A stretch of DNA of 64,000 nt from Sphingobacteriales bacterium (GCA_947460245.1 CANHGL010000001.1:1-64000), one strand, 5' to 3'; counted from the stretch's first letter, positions 28,225 through 38,538 are shown. The notes: a model not told the origin generated them from the sequence alone. A program made the numbers and translations.

Positions 28225-28485
28225 TTATTTAGATTTCAACACATTAAGGTGTTTCATCACATCAGACTTCAAGTGGCTTGCCTTGTTTTTATGTATCTGA
28301 TTTCTTTTAGCCATTTTGTCCACCATAGCTACTACTAAAGGCATAGATTTTTCTGCCTCAGACTTATCTGATAATCCTAAGAATTTTCTAAGCGCATTTC
28401 GAGTAGTTTTACCATAATAACGGTTTTCTAATCTCTTCTTAGCTGATTGTCTGATTCTTTTTTTCGCCGATTTGTGATGTGCCAT
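28225..28485 (-). CDS. rpsT: 30S ribosomal protein S20
   Basis: The 86-residue, highly basic product starts MAHHKSAKKRIRQSAKKRLE, the S20 signature, and ends with a helix containing HKNKASHLKSDVM. S20 binds 16S rRNA early in 30S assembly. Length and start agree with the family. It has its own -7 element and terminator and is divergent from sucA. Confidence 0.97.
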   Translation of the reverse strand: MAHHKSAKKRIRQSAKKRLENRYYGKTTRNALRKFLGLSDKSEAEKSMPLVVAMVDKMAKRNQIHKNKASHLKSDVMKHLNVLKSK

Positions 28486-28504
28486 TTATTTTAAATTGAG
28501 TTTG

Positions 28505-28512
28505 CAAAGATA
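28505..28512 (-). promoter_or_regulatory. -7 promoter element of rpsT
   Basis: The minus strand reads TATCTTTG, matching TAnnTTTG exactly, 19 bases before the rpsT ATG. No -33 TTG is found at the expected distance. I did not find an exact TAnnTTTG for sucA in the rest of this divergent gap. Confidence 0.55.
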
Positions 28513-28662
28513 ATCAAACGATTATAATAAAAAAGTGAATTTTGGGTTATTTGTAAACTTTTCTATTAATTTGTTCATTAAGTATCTGTAAACTAACACA
28601 GTTAGTTACCGTTTTTTTGCCTAAAACTCCGATATTCGCAAACTGATTAATATTTACTTAAT

Positions 28663-31410
28663 ATGGACGATTTATCTATTCTATCAAATGCTCACCCTAG
28701 TTATATAGATTCCTTATATGAAGATTACCTAAAAGATCCCAACTCTGTGGACCAGGAATGGAGAAAGTTTTTTGCAGGGTTTGATTTTGCGTTTAAATTC
28801 GGAAAACATAAAACAACTACAAAGGCAGGATCCTCTGAGATTGAAGGACAAGTTTCACCGAAAGAGTTCAGGGTTCTAAAGCTAATAAGCGGCTATCGAA
28901 ATAAAGGTCATCTCATCGCCAATACCAATCCTATCCGGCCAAGAAGAGACAGGCACGCTGATTTGGGAATAGAATACTTCGGATTGGATGCGTCAGATTT
29001 AGACGTAGCGTTTTATGCAGGCAATGAAATAGGAATAGGAAAGGCCACTTTGCGGTCTATTATAGAAAGATTACAACAAATATATTGTGAAACTATTGGC
29101 TGGGAATATAACTATGTTCTCAATAAAGATGAGCGCGCTTGGTTGCGTGACAAAATAGAACAAATATCTACTTCCTATAAACATCCTATAGAAAAGAAAA
29201 AGAGAATTCTTAAGAAACTCAATGACTCTGCTGTTTATGAAAAGTTTCTGGGTACAAAATATATCGGACAGAAAAGATTCTCGCTGGAAGGTGGTGAATC
29301 TCTAATCCCAGCACTCGATGCCATTATTAATGTTTCTGCAAATAATGGAGTGCAGGAAGTTGTGATTGGTATGGCACACCGAGGCAGATTAAATGTATTG
29401 GCAAATATTGTTGGTAAAACATACGAAGAAATATTCTCTGAATTTGAAGGCATCGCGCCAGACGACTTATCTTCCGGAACAGGAGATGTAAAGTACCATC
29501 TGGGATACACCTCTCAATACGAGACTATGGACAACAAGGAAGTATATCTGAAGTTACTTCCGAATCCATCTCACCTCGAAGCGATAAATCCTGTAGTTCA
29601 AGGTTTTTGCCGAGCAAAAGCAGATGCTATCTATAATGCTGATTACGATAAAATACTATCAATTATTATTCATGGAGATGCTGCTGTTGCAGGACAAGGT
29701 ATTGTATATGAAGTATTGCAAATGGAAAGTCTACCGGGTTATACAGTAGGCGGAACACTGCATTTTGTCATTAATAATCAGATTGGGTTTACCACAGATT
29801 TTGATGATGCAAGATCTTCAAATTATAGTACATCTATAGCTGCTACAGTTCAGGCACCTGTCTTTCATGTAAATGGCGATGATGTAGAGAGTGTTGCATT
29901 GGTTTCTGAAATAGCTGCTGAATACCGTCAGAAATTCAATAAAGATATATTTATTGATATGGTTTGCTATAGAAAGTGGGGACACAATGAAGGTGATGAC
30001 CCTCACTATACTCAGCCTAAGATGTACAACCTTATAAAGGACCACATGAGTGTTCGGGATTTGTATCAAAAGAAATTATATGATGCCGGAGTTGCAGAAG
30101 CAGAATTTGCAAAAAAGATGGAAGAAGAATTCTGGCAAGAATTGCAAGCGCGTCTAAATGATTACAAACAACAACCAAAGAAATATAAGCCACAATCTAC
30201 AGAACTAGCCTGGAGCGCTCTAAGACCTGCCACACAGCAGGATTTCGAATCGTCTCCGGAAACAAAGATTTCTAAGGAGAATCTAGTGAAGATTATTAAG
30301 GCTATTGTGAAAGTACCGGAGGGGTTCACCCCGTTGAAAAAAATTCAGCAGTATCTTGAGCAACGTCGCATATTAATGCGAGAGAATCAGACTGTAGACT
30401 GGGCAGCAGCTGAGCTAATAGCCTATGGATCCATTCTCTTAGATGGACATGATGTTCGTTTGAGCGGAGAGGATGTAAAACGTGGCACCTTCTCGCATCG
30501 TCATGCCTGCCTTTATGATGAGCTTACAGGATCAGAATATAACCGCCTAAGTGAAATTGATGAAGAAGGAAAACAAGGGAAATTTTCTATCTATAACTCC
30601 TTATTATCAGAATATGGCGTGCTTGGATTTGAATTTGGATATTCTATGCCGAGCCCTAATCCTCTAACAATCTGGGAAGCTCAATTTGGAGACTTTGATA
30701 ATGGTGCGCAGATTATCATAGACCAGTTTATCGCATCCAGTGAAACTAAATGGAACAGAAATTCAGGCTTGGTGATGTTATTACCACATGGACATGAGGG
30801 AGCTGGACCGGAACATAGTTCTGCAAGACTAGAACGATTTCTACAGTTATGCGGAGAACTCAATATGGTAATTACCAATATCACCACTCCTGCGAATTTC
30901 TTTCATGCTATTCGTAGACAGATGGCATGGCCGTTCAGAAAGCCGCTAATTAATATGGCTCCTAAATCATTGTTGAGACACCCAAAATGTGTTGATAATA
31001 TTAGTGAGCTCTATGAGGGAAAATTCAGAGAAGTTATTGATGATAACAATACGCTAGAAGCAAGCCATGTAAAGAAAGTTTTACTTTGTTCAGGTAAAAT
31101 TTATTATGATTTATTAGCCAAAAAAGAAGCCACCAATAGAACAGATGTTGCCATAGTGAGAGTTGAACAACTTTATCCAGTTGCGGAGAAACAACTGGAT
31201 GCCATCATAAAGAAATACACTAAGGCAATATTCCATTGGGTACAGGAAGAACCAATCAACATGGGTAGCTGGACATTCTTAATGTTAAACTATAACAAGG
31301 CAAAGTATATCCAATGTATTGCAAGACCTCAGGCGGCATCTCCGGCTACGGGATTCAGTAAGTTACATGAGAAGGATCAAAAAGCATTGGTAGAAATTGC
31401 ATTTAGTTGA
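28663..31410 (+). CDS. sucA: 2-oxoglutarate dehydrogenase E1 component
   Basis: The 915-residue thiamine-diphosphate enzyme decarboxylates 2-oxoglutarate in the TCA cycle. The N-terminus has the small E1o domain (SNAHPSYIDSLYEDYLKDP). Diagnostic core motifs are GMAHRGRLNVLAN, IHGDAAVAGQGIVYEVLQM, the TPP-linked VCYRKWGHNEGDDP and LPHGHEGAGPEHSSARLERF. Its length fits the family. sucB and lpd follow on the same strand, completing the OGDH complex. A 99-base gap separates it from sucB. Confidence 0.97.
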   Translation: MDDLSILSNAHPSYIDSLYEDYLKDPNSVDQEWRKFFAGFDFAFKFGKHKTTTKAGSSEIEGQVSPKEFRVLKLISGYRNKGHLIANTNPIRPRRDRHADLGIEYFGLDASDLDVAFYAGNEIGIGKATLRSIIERLQQIYCETIGWEYNYVLNKDERAWLRDKIEQISTSYKHPIEKKKRILKKLNDSAVYEKFLGTKYIGQKRFSLEGGESLIPALDAIINVSANNGVQEVVIGMAHRGRLNVLANIVGKTYEEIFSEFEGIAPDDLSSGTGDVKYHLGYTSQYETMDNKEVYLKLLPNPSHLEAINPVVQGFCRAKADAIYNADYDKILSIIIHGDAAVAGQGIVYEVLQMESLPGYTVGGTLHFVINNQIGFTTDFDDARSSNYSTSIAATVQAPVFHVNGDDVESVALVSEIAAEYRQKFNKDIFIDMVCYRKWGHNEGDDPHYTQPKMYNLIKDHMSVRDLYQKKLYDAGVAEAEFAKKMEEEFWQELQARLNDYKQQPKKYKPQSTELAWSALRPATQQDFESSPETKISKENLVKIIKAIVKVPEGFTPLKKIQQYLEQRRILMRENQTVDWAAAELIAYGSILLDGHDVRLSGEDVKRGTFSHRHACLYDELTGSEYNRLSEIDEEGKQGKFSIYNSLLSEYGVLGFEFGYSMPSPNPLTIWEAQFGDFDNGAQIIIDQFIASSETKWNRNSGLVMLLPHGHEGAGPEHSSARLERFLQLCGELNMVITNITTPANFFHAIRRQMAWPFRKPLINMAPKSLLRHPKCVDNISELYEGKFREVIDDNNTLEASHVKKVLLCSGKIYYDLLAKKEATNRTDVAIVRVEQLYPVAEKQLDAIIKKYTKAIFHWVQEEPINMGSWTFLMLNYNKAKYIQCIARPQAASPATGFSKLHEKDQKALVEIAFS

Positions 31411-31509
31411 GCTCTTACTAATAAGTTAATGTAATAGTTATGAGGATTATTAATCAGCTGCGAATAAATAATAACTAATTTGAAGATAAAATTTTAACTA
31501 AGACAATAT

Positions 31510-32769
31510 ATGAGCAAAATAGAAGTAAAAGTGCCGGCAATTGGAGAAAGTGTTACAGAGGTGACTTTAGCATCCTGGCTGGTAAAAGATGGTGATTATG
31601 TTAAGATAGACCAAGCTTTGGCAGAATTCGAATCTGATAAAGCAACCTTTGAATTGCCTGCAGAATTTGCAGGCAAAATATCACTATCTGCTAGTGAAGG
31701 TGATGATATAAAAATCGGAAGTGTTGTTGCCTACATTGACACCGATGTAGTAGCTCCCACTGAAGCAACTAAGGAAGAACCCAAAAAGGAAAGTTTACAG
31801 CCTATAGCTACTGCTCCAAAAGAAGAAGTAAAACCTGTTGCAACTCAGACAGCCACAACAGCTTCTTATGCCAATGGCACTCCTTCTCCTTCTGCTAAAA
31901 AAATCCTGGACGAAAAAGGTATCGAGACTAAAGAAGTATCCGGCACAGGTGTAAGCGGAAGAATTACCAAGGAAGATGCCCTCAAGGCAACACCGACTTC
32001 CAGTAGCACAACTGCCACATCAATATCTAAAGGAAACTTCTCCCGAGGAGAACGGGTAGAAAAAATGACAAGGTTGAGGAAAACCATCTCTAAACGATTA
32101 GTGGCGGTTAAAAATGAGACAGCAATGCTCACCACTTTTAACGAAGTGGATATGACAAGAATTAATGAAATCAGAAGTCAGTATAAAAAAGCCTTCGAAG
32201 AAAAAAAAGGAATAGGTCTAGGCTTTATGTCTTTCTTTACAAAAGCATGTACCCTTGCACTTCAACAGTTCCCGGCTATTAATGCCTACGTCGATGATGA
32301 AAATATTATTTATCATGACTTTATAGATATCTCCATAGCAGTTTCTACACCAAAAGGATTAGTAGTGCCTGTAATCAGAAATACAGAGAGCCTTTCTTTT
32401 GCTGAAATAGAAAAAGAAGTAAAACGTTTGGCATTACTGGGCCGTGATGGTGCGCTTACTATGGAGGATATGGAAGGCGGTACATTTACTATTACAAATG
32501 GAGGTGTGTTTGGCTCGCTTATGTCAACCCCTATCATCAATCAGCCGCAATCTGCTATACTTGGAATGCATAAAATACAAGACCGTCCAATGGCTATCAA
32601 TGGAAAAGTAGAGATACGCCCTATGATGTATCTGGCAATGAGCTACGACCATAGAATTGTAGATGGCAAAGAAAGTGTTGGATTTTTGGTAGCGGTAAAA
32701 GACTATCTGGAAAATCCTGAAAAGATATTAGTAGGTGTAGATCCAGTGAAAGCACTTTTAGAAATTTAA
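31510..32769 (+). CDS. sucB: 2-oxoglutarate dehydrogenase E2, dihydrolipoyl succinyltransferase
   Basis: The 419-residue product has one lipoyl domain (about 1-75) with the lipoylated Lys in [13 protein letters not shown]. An Ala/Pro/Thr/Lys-rich linker follows, then an E3-binding domain ([20 protein letters not shown]) and a catalytic core ending in the active-site motif [16 protein letters not shown]. It passes succinyl groups to CoA. It is downstream of sucA and 17 bases before lpd. Confidence 0.96.
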   Translation: MSKIEVKVPAIGESVTEVTLASWLVKDGDYVKIDQALAEFESDKATFELPAEFAGKISLSASEGDDIKIGSVVAYIDTDVVAPTEATKEEPKKESLQPIATAPKEEVKPVATQTATTASYANGTPSPSAKKILDEKGIETKEVSGTGVSGRITKEDALKATPTSSSTTATSISKGNFSRGERVEKMTRLRKTISKRLVAVKNETAMLTTFNEVDMTRINEIRSQYKKAFEEKKGIGLGFMSFFTKACTLALQQFPAINAYVDDENIIYHDFIDISIAVSTPKGLVVPVIRNTESLSFAEIEKEVKRLALLGRDGALTMEDMEGGTFTITNGGVFGSLMSTPIINQPQSAILGMHKIQDRPMAINGKVEIRPMMYLAMSYDHRIVDGKESVGFLVAVKDYLENPEKILVGVDPVKALLEI

Positions 32770-32786
32770 TCGCTAGAAAATAAGAC

Positions 32787-34190
32787 ATGGAAAAATACGA
32801 TGTAACTATTATAGGAAGTGGCCCCGGAGGATACGTAGCTGCTATCCGATGTGCTCAACTAGGCATGAAAACTGCTGTGATTGAAAAATACAACTCGCTG
32901 GGAGGAACCTGTTTGAATGTAGGCTGTATCCCCTCTAAAGCATTGTTGGATTCTTCCGAACATTATCATAATGCGATTCATAATTTCAAAGAGCACGGCA
33001 TTGAAATCTCTGAAGCCAACATCAACTTCACACAGATGATTGAGCGTAAAACAAAGGTAATTGACCAAACTGTTGCAGGTATAGATTTTCTGATGAAAAA
33101 AAATAAGATTACAGTTTATCAGGGGCATGGATCTTTTATTTCTCCTATAATGCTTTCTATTAAAAAGACAGATGGGACAGAAGAACAAATCGAATCTACC
33201 AAGATCATTATAGCAACTGGCTCTAAACCCGCCATGCTGCCATCTATAGCCATTGATAAAAAAAGAATCATCACCTCCACAGAGGCATTATCCTTGCCTG
33301 AATTACCTAAAACTATGGTGATTATTGGCGGTGGAGTAATAGGCTTAGAACTAGGCTCCGTTTATCAACGACTTGGGACAGAAGTTTCAGTAATTGAATA
33401 TATGGATAAAATCATCCCAACAATGGATGACGATATGGGTAAAGAGTTACAACGTAGCCTAAAAAAATTGGGTATCAAATTCTATCTCTCTCATAAAGTA
33501 ACCGGAGCTATAAATAATGGTGACAATGTTACAGTATCTGCTCTTGATAAAAAGGAGCAGGAAATAAAATTAGATGCTGAATATTGTTTAGTAGCTATTG
33601 GAAGAAAAGCTTATACCGAAAATCTAGGTTTGGACAAAATTGGTATTAAAACAACAGAACGCGGACAAATAGAAGTAAATGACCACCTACAAACTTCCGC
33701 AGAAAATATCTATGCAGTTGGTGATGTTGTGCGAGGAGCAATGCTTGCTCACAAAGCCAGTGAAGAAGGTGTGCTGGTAGCAGAATATATCGCAGGACAA
33801 AAACCACATATAAATTATAATCTGATTCCGGGAGTTGTATATACCTGGCCAGAAGTTGCTTCAGTCGGATACACAGAAACTCAACTCAAGGAAAAAGGTA
33901 TTGCTTACAAAGTAGGTTCATTCCCTATGCGTGCTTTAGGAAGAGCAAGAGCAAGCATGGATATTGATGGCTTAGTAAAAGTATTGGCAGATAAAGAGAC
34001 AGATGAAATTCTGGGCGTGCATATGATTGGTGCCCGTGCAGCAGATTTGATTGCTGAAGCAGTTGTAGCCATGGAGTTCCGTGCCAGCGCAGAAGACATT
34101 GGAAGAATAAGTCATGCACATCCAACGTATACGGAAGCATTAAAAGAAGCGGCACTAGCGGCTACAGACAATAGAGCATTACACGTATAG
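32787..34190 (+). CDS. lpd: Dihydrolipoyl dehydrogenase (E3)
   Basis: The 467-residue flavoprotein reoxidises the lipoyl arm with NAD+. It shows the FAD loop IIGSGPGGYVAAIRCAQLG, the redox disulfide GGTCLNVGCIPSK, the NAD loop VIIGGGVIGLELGSVY, a second FAD site (NIYAVGDVVRGAMLAHKASE) and the C-terminal His-Glu pair HAHPTYTEALKEA. It is probably shared with other 2-oxoacid dehydrogenases if they exist in the genome. It closes the sucAB-lpd operon and is followed at once by the GC-rich palindromic repeats. Confidence 0.97.
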   Translation: MEKYDVTIIGSGPGGYVAAIRCAQLGMKTAVIEKYNSLGGTCLNVGCIPSKALLDSSEHYHNAIHNFKEHGIEISEANINFTQMIERKTKVIDQTVAGIDFLMKKNKITVYQGHGSFISPIMLSIKKTDGTEEQIESTKIIIATGSKPAMLPSIAIDKKRIITSTEALSLPELPKTMVIIGGGVIGLELGSVYQRLGTEVSVIEYMDKIIPTMDDDMGKELQRSLKKLGIKFYLSHKVTGAINNGDNVTVSALDKKEQEIKLDAEYCLVAIGRKAYTENLGLDKIGIKTTERGQIEVNDHLQTSAENIYAVGDVVRGAMLAHKASEEGVLVAEYIAGQKPHINYNLIPGVVYTWPEVASVGYTETQLKEKGIAYKVGSFPMRALGRARASMDIDGLVKVLADKETDEILGVHMIGARAADLIAEAVVAMEFRASAEDIGRISHAHPTYTEALKEAALAATDNRALHV

Positions 34191-34193
34191 TTT

Positions 34194-34252
34194 CATCCCC
34201 CTGGCCCCCTTGAATAAGGGGGAAAGCAGAAGTCTCCCCCTTATTAAGGTGG
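34194..34252. repeat. Degenerate GC-rich palindromic repeat, copy 1
   Basis: It starts CATCCCCCTGGCCCCCTTGA and forms an imperfect hairpin: CCCCCTTGAATAAGGGGGA pairs with TCCCCCTTATTAAGGTGG. The arms are separated by AAGCAGAAGTC, which is almost the same as the centre of copy 2. The outer right arm is missing. It begins four bases after the lpd stop and may act as its terminator. Confidence 0.75.
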
Positions 34253-34292
34253 AAGCTATAAGCATAACCATCTTACTTGGAATGAGAAAGTT

Positions 34293-34364
34293 CATCCCCC
34301 CTGTATCCCCCTTGAAAAGGGGGAAGGCAGAAGTCTCCCCCTTTTCAAGGGGGTTGGGGGGATG
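34293..34364. repeat. GC-rich palindromic repeat, copy 2 (complete)
   Basis: A 72-base nested palindrome. The outer arms are CATCCCCCC (34293-34301) and GGGGGGATG (34356-34364). The inner arms CCCCCTTGAAAAGGGGGA and TCCCCCTTTTCAAGGGGG flank the centre AGGCAGAAGTC. The inner arms are also self-complementary, so several folds are possible. It has the look of a small non-coding dispersed repeat (REP/MITE-like), lying between the convergent lpd and lipoprotein genes. Confidence 0.85.
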
Positions 34365-34368
34365 TAAT

Positions 34369-35598
34369 CTACTTTATCCTAATCGGAGCAAATAAACCGG
34401 TAAACCACGTCTTCACAACAAATAAAGCTGATGGTGCACAATCCTGATGATTTTGTGTTCCCATATCTACCAACTCACAATTTGCACCTTTGGATCGGAA
34501 TACAGAATCTGCATATACAGAGTTGCTATAGAATACATTATCATCACCGGTACAGTGATATAGTTTCATAGGTGTTGTTGGCGTCCAATCATCCACCAAA
34601 TCAAATCCCTTTGCCGCAATACGAATGGGATGGTATGGATCATTACGGATGGCTTCACGGACAGAATCAATCACAATCGAACTGATATAATAAGGGAACT
34701 GTGAATTAGCATAGCCTGAAGAATTGTACCCATTAATTACAGCAGGAATTCTTTGATCGTAAGGAGACTTAAAAATAGCACTGTAAGAAGAATACACAGG
34801 GAAAGTATTAAATAGACTTACCGCCAAATAAGGTAAATAAAATGGATTAGGATAAAAAACAGAATCGAGCATAACATCAAACTGAGAGGTTCTACTTAAC
34901 GCATATGGACCTGCCATCGGTGCAGATGCTGTGAGCTTAAACTCTTCTCTGTTTTCTAATTCTAACTGGCGTTGTGCAGACATGGTAGCATGGCCACCTT
35001 GAGAATATCCAAAGAGAAATACCTGTTCATTAAGCTGAACGATGCTTGTCTGTTTAACTAATTTTCTTGCCGCGCGTAAAATATCTCGCACAGAGTTGGC
35101 CTCTTCTCTTGGATTCAGATATAAGTGTAATCCTTCGCCAACACCAAGTCCTAAATAATCCGGTACGCATGCAACAACACCATCACCGCTGGCCAAAGCC
35201 GCATTCAAGACATACTCTCCACCTCTTCCGAAAGACGGCACTTCATTCTTGGCTAATGCAGTACCATGCTGGTAACTGGTTAACGGGACGGCAAAGCTAT
35301 CTATTAAAGGAATAAATACTAATCCACTTGCTAAAACTGTATCATCATCTTTATTCAATGATTTATAAGTTATATAGTATTCATATACTTTATGTTTTAA
35401 CTCCAGTATGGAGGCAAATTGAGATGGCAGTAAATTTCTTATTTCATCTGGAGTTATAGAATCCTTTCTCTCTATACTCACAATATCACCTAATGCACCT
35501 GAGTATTCATAGGGAGCATTATATGATTGGATTTGGCTCTCTTTTTTACAAGAGAAAATAACTATACTAAACAGAATAATAAGGAGATTCTTTTTCAT
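34369..35598 (-). CDS. Secreted lipoprotein, alpha/beta-hydrolase (secretory-lipase-like)
   Basis: The 409-residue product has a lipoprotein signal (KKNLLIILFSIVIFSC, lipid-bearing Cys17). The body is an alpha/beta-hydrolase with nucleophile elbow GYSQGG (Ser199), a likely acid in CTGDDNVF (Asp352/353) and His384 in TQNHQDC. The pattern HGTALAKNEVPS, with VVACVPDYLGLG ahead of the elbow, resembles secretory lipases and cell-surface esterases. The substrate is unknown. It has its own promoter element and is monocistronic, convergent with lpd. Confidence 0.75.
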   Translation of the reverse strand: MKKNLLIILFSIVIFSCKKESQIQSYNAPYEYSGALGDIVSIERKDSITPDEIRNLLPSQFASILELKHKVYEYYITYKSLNKDDDTVLASGLVFIPLIDSFAVPLTSYQHGTALAKNEVPSFGRGGEYVLNAALASGDGVVACVPDYLGLGVGEGLHLYLNPREEANSVRDILRAARKLVKQTSIVQLNEQVFLFGYSQGGHATMSAQRQLELENREEFKLTASAPMAGPYALSRTSQFDVMLDSVFYPNPFYLPYLAVSLFNTFPVYSSYSAIFKSPYDQRIPAVINGYNSSGYANSQFPYYISSIVIDSVREAIRNDPYHPIRIAAKGFDLVDDWTPTTPMKLYHCTGDDNVFYSNSVYADSVFRSKGANCELVDMGTQNHQDCAPSALFVVKTWFTGLFAPIRIK

Positions 35599-35617
35599 TT
35601 ATAGAAAATTAGATGTA

Positions 35618-35625
35618 CAAAATTA
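35618..35625 (-). promoter_or_regulatory. -7 promoter element of the lipoprotein hydrolase gene
   Basis: The minus strand reads TAATTTTG, matching TAnnTTTG, 19 bases before the ATG. A TTG at 35644-35642 lies 16 bases further upstream, slightly closer than usual. Confidence 0.5.
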
Positions 35626-35656
35626 GAAATGACTGATGCTACAAGATAAGACGAAA

Positions 35657-36709
35657 TTATCTGAATTTAGCATTAATAGCGTCTAGTTTTTCCTGGCCTG
35701 GACACAAAGCAGACTGAGGGAGTAGATTGAGGGGTGTATCTGAAGTTTCCAGAAGCTCATGGAGATCTTTACTAGACTCATCAACATACAGTAACCCTGT
35801 AAGTATTTTATTTTTCTTGTGTGCCTCCTGAAGGGCATTCATCGTTGAAACTTTATCTTCCGGATTCCATGCTTGAGAAAGCTTGTGCAACTGCAACCAA
35901 GAACCGTCATGCATTTTCACCAACTTGGTTTCATCCTGATCGTAAGCAGTCGTAATTTCTTCCATAGGCGGAACATAATCTAATGTGGCGGTAGCATGCA
36001 CATGCTCCCGAACATAATCATACGACTTTGTAGAACCTACATTATTATTAAACGTTACACAAGGCGACAAGACATTAATTAATGCAAAACCGGGATGCGA
36101 CATAGCTGCTTGTATTAGCGGAACCAGTTGCGCTTTATCTCCACTGAAGCTCTGTGCTACAAAGGTTGCTCCTAACTCTAATGCCAGGGCACAGAGATCA
36201 ATACCTTCAAACATATTGATATTGCCCTGCTTATTTTTTGATCCAACATCTGCAGTAGCAGAGTCCTGACCTTTAGTTAACCCATAACATCCATTATTCA
36301 TCACGATGTAGGTCATATTGAGGTTTCTTCGAATTACGTGAACGAATTGCCCCATACCAATGGAAGCGGTATCACCATCACCGGAAACACCCAAGTAAAT
36401 AAGCTCTTTATTAGCTAAGTTGGCACCTGTAGCCACAGAAGGCATTCGCCCGTGCACAGAGTTGAACCCATGAGAATTACTCAGGAAGTAAGCAGGTGTT
36501 TTAGAGGAACATCCTATCCCAGATAGCTTAGCCACTTTATGTGGCTCTATATTCATTTCCCAACAGGCTTCTACAATAGCAGCACCGATGGAATCGTGCC
36601 CACATCCTGCACATAATGTAGTTAGAGAACCTTCATATTCCTTCCTGGTATACCCGAGTTTATTCTTTGGCAATGCCGGGTGTGCAAATTTAGGTCTTGT
36701 ATAACTCAT
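35657..36709 (-). CDS. korB: 2-oxoacid:ferredoxin oxidoreductase, beta subunit
   Basis: The 350-residue product is the thiamine-diphosphate subunit of a 2-oxoglutarate (or related) ferredoxin oxidoreductase. The iron-sulfur cysteines appear in TTLCAGCGHDSIG, GIGCSSKTP and LSPCVTFNN, and the TPP motif is GVSGDGDTASIGMGQ, followed by MNNGCYGLTKGQ. It overlaps korA by four bases (ATGA), suggesting coupled translation. The preferred 2-oxoacid is not proven by sequence; 2-oxoglutarate is the usual call for this pair. Confidence 0.92.
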   Translation of the reverse strand: MSYTRPKFAHPALPKNKLGYTRKEYEGSLTTLCAGCGHDSIGAAIVEACWEMNIEPHKVAKLSGIGCSSKTPAYFLSNSHGFNSVHGRMPSVATGANLANKELIYLGVSGDGDTASIGMGQFVHVIRRNLNMTYIVMNNGCYGLTKGQDSATADVGSKNKQGNINMFEGIDLCALALELGATFVAQSFSGDKAQLVPLIQAAMSHPGFALINVLSPCVTFNNNVGSTKSYDYVREHVHATATLDYVPPMEEITTAYDQDETKLVKMHDGSWLQLHKLSQAWNPEDKVSTMNALQEAHKKNKILTGLLYVDESSKDLHELLETSDTPLNLLPQSALCPGQEKLDAINAKFR

Positions 36710-38538
36710 ATTACCACTCCTTCTTTTAATACTGGTTGAACACCAAGCGCTGATAAAATAGTTGTTGCAATGAAATTCGCAGTGATGGGAGTACCGTCGT
36801 AATTCAGTACTTTTTTTAGTTTTTTAGGATCTATCTCCAACTCATTCACCAACAAAGAACGCATCTGGGCATCTCTATTTTGCTCTATGACAAATACTTG
36901 ATCATGGGCTTCAATGAAATCATTTACAGAACTACTAAAAGGAAAAGCTTTAATCTGTAAAGCGTCTATCTCCAATCCCTGCTCTCTAAGGATATCCATA
37001 GCCTCTTCTGCAGCATATGTGGAAGTTCCAAAAAATACCATAGCATACTTGCTCTTATTTTCAGATGAATAGAAGCGTGGAGCAGGCACCATAGATTTTG
37101 CAGTTTCAAACTTCTTCGTTAAACGATCTACTATCCTCACATAAGTGGGAGAATCTTCTGTATAGACGGCATACTCATCATGGGAGGAGCCCCTCGTAAA
37201 AAAGGAACCCTTAGTAGGATGTGTAGCAGGAATAGTTCGATATGGGATACCATCATCATCGGTATCAAGATAACGACCAAACTTTGTCATTCCTTGTAAA
37301 TCTTCTGCAGTTAGCACCTTGCCTTTTTGATATTTTCTATCTTCTGGAAATACCAGAGGAGAAGAGATATAATCATTCATACCCAAGTCAAGATCAGACA
37401 ATACCATCACCGGGGTTTGCAATTGATCAGCAAGATCAAAAGCATCTAGCATCATCTCAAAACATTCTGCAGGTGTAGCAGGCAGCAATAAAATATGTTT
37501 AGTATCGCCATGTGATGCATAAGCCGCCAATAATAAATCGGACTGCTGCGTACGAGTAGGCATACCCGTTGATGGCCCTGAGCGCTGAACATCGACTAAT
37601 ACTACCGGTAATTCTGAAAAATAAGCCAAGCCAAGAAATTCATTCATTAAAGATAAACCCGGACCGCTTGTAGCCGTAAAAGAACGCGCACCATTCCAGT
37701 TAGCACCAATGGCCATACCCAGTGCCGATAATTCATCTTCTGCTTGTACCACTGCAAAATTCCTCTTACCATTAGCATCTATTCTTAGCTTCTCGGCATA
37801 CTTCTCATAGGCCTCTACCAAAGAAGTTGAGGGGGTAATTGGATACCAGGAAGCCACGGTTGCCCCGGCATATACCGCGCCAATACCTGCCGCAGTATTT
37901 CCATTGATAAGTATCTTGTCTTTTAATAAGTCTCTTCTCTCTACTTGTAAATCCAAAGGATACTTAAAGTTTTGCATTACATAATCTACTCCTAATTGAA
38001 GTGCATTAATATTGGGTGCAATTAGTTTTTCTTTTCCTTTAAACTGATCCTGTACCAACCCTTCTAATACGCCAAATTCTATATTCAATAGCGTTGACAA
38101 AGCGCCAACATAAATGATATTTTTGAAAAGCTGACGCTGACGAGGATCGGTATATTCCTTATTGCAAATTTCTGTAAAAGGAATACCTATATAATGAATA
38201 TCCTCCCGGATAAAATCAGCATGTAACACTTTGGTACTATCGTACATAAAGTATCCTCCGACGCTCACACTTTTTATATCCTGCAGCATACTCTGAGGAT
38301 TCATACACACCATCATATCAATTCCCTCTTTCCTCCCGAGGTAACCTTTCTCACTTATGCGTACGTCATACCATGTTGGCAAGCCTTGTATATTTGAAGG
38401 AAATATATTCTTTGGTGTAACAGGTATCCCCATCCTGAAAATCGCTTTGGCAAACATATGATTTGCACTGGCAGAACCGGTTCCATTGACATTCGCAAAG
38501 CGAACTACAAAGTTATTGAGCTTACTATTTAATGACAT
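36706..38538 (-). CDS. korA: 2-oxoacid:ferredoxin oxidoreductase, fused gamma-alpha subunit
   Basis: In the 610-residue product the gamma domain comes first (about 1-190: NNFVVRFANVNGTGSASANH onward). The alpha (pyrimidine-binding) domain follows, starting with LINGNTAAGIGAVYAGATVA and WYPITPSTSLVEAYEKYA. The motif FTATSGPGLSLMNEFLGLAY is typical. The fusion is common in two-gene KorAB systems. It lies between the GltD-like gene (10-base overlap) and korB (4-base overlap), so the three form one operon. Confidence 0.92.
   Translation of the reverse strand: MSLNSKLNNFVVRFANVNGTGSASANHMFAKAIFRMGIPVTPKNIFPSNIQGLPTWYDVRISEKGYLGRKEGIDMMVCMNPQSMLQDIKSVSVGGYFMYDSTKVLHADFIREDIHYIGIPFTEICNKEYTDPRQRQLFKNIIYVGALSTLLNIEFGVLEGLVQDQFKGKEKLIAPNINALQLGVDYVMQNFKYPLDLQVERRDLLKDKILINGNTAAGIGAVYAGATVASWYPITPSTSLVEAYEKYAEKLRIDANGKRNFAVVQAEDELSALGMAIGANWNGARSFTATSGPGLSLMNEFLGLAYFSELPVVLVDVQRSGPSTGMPTRTQQSDLLLAAYASHGDTKHILLLPATPAECFEMMLDAFDLADQLQTPVMVLSDLDLGMNDYISSPLVFPEDRKYQKGKVLTAEDLQGMTKFGRYLDTDDDGIPYRTIPATHPTKGSFFTRGSSHDEYAVYTEDSPTYVRIVDRLTKKFETAKSMVPAPRFYSSENKSKYAMVFFGTSTYAAEEAMDILREQGLEIDALQIKAFPFSSSVNDFIEAHDQVFVIEQNRDAQMRSLLVNELEIDPKKLKKVLNYDGTPITANFIATTILSALGVQPVLKEGVVI

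Noticed and set aside
34210-34395. 61-residue ORF across the palindromic repeats
   Set aside because: Its sequence is generated by the two GC-rich repeats; no independent support.
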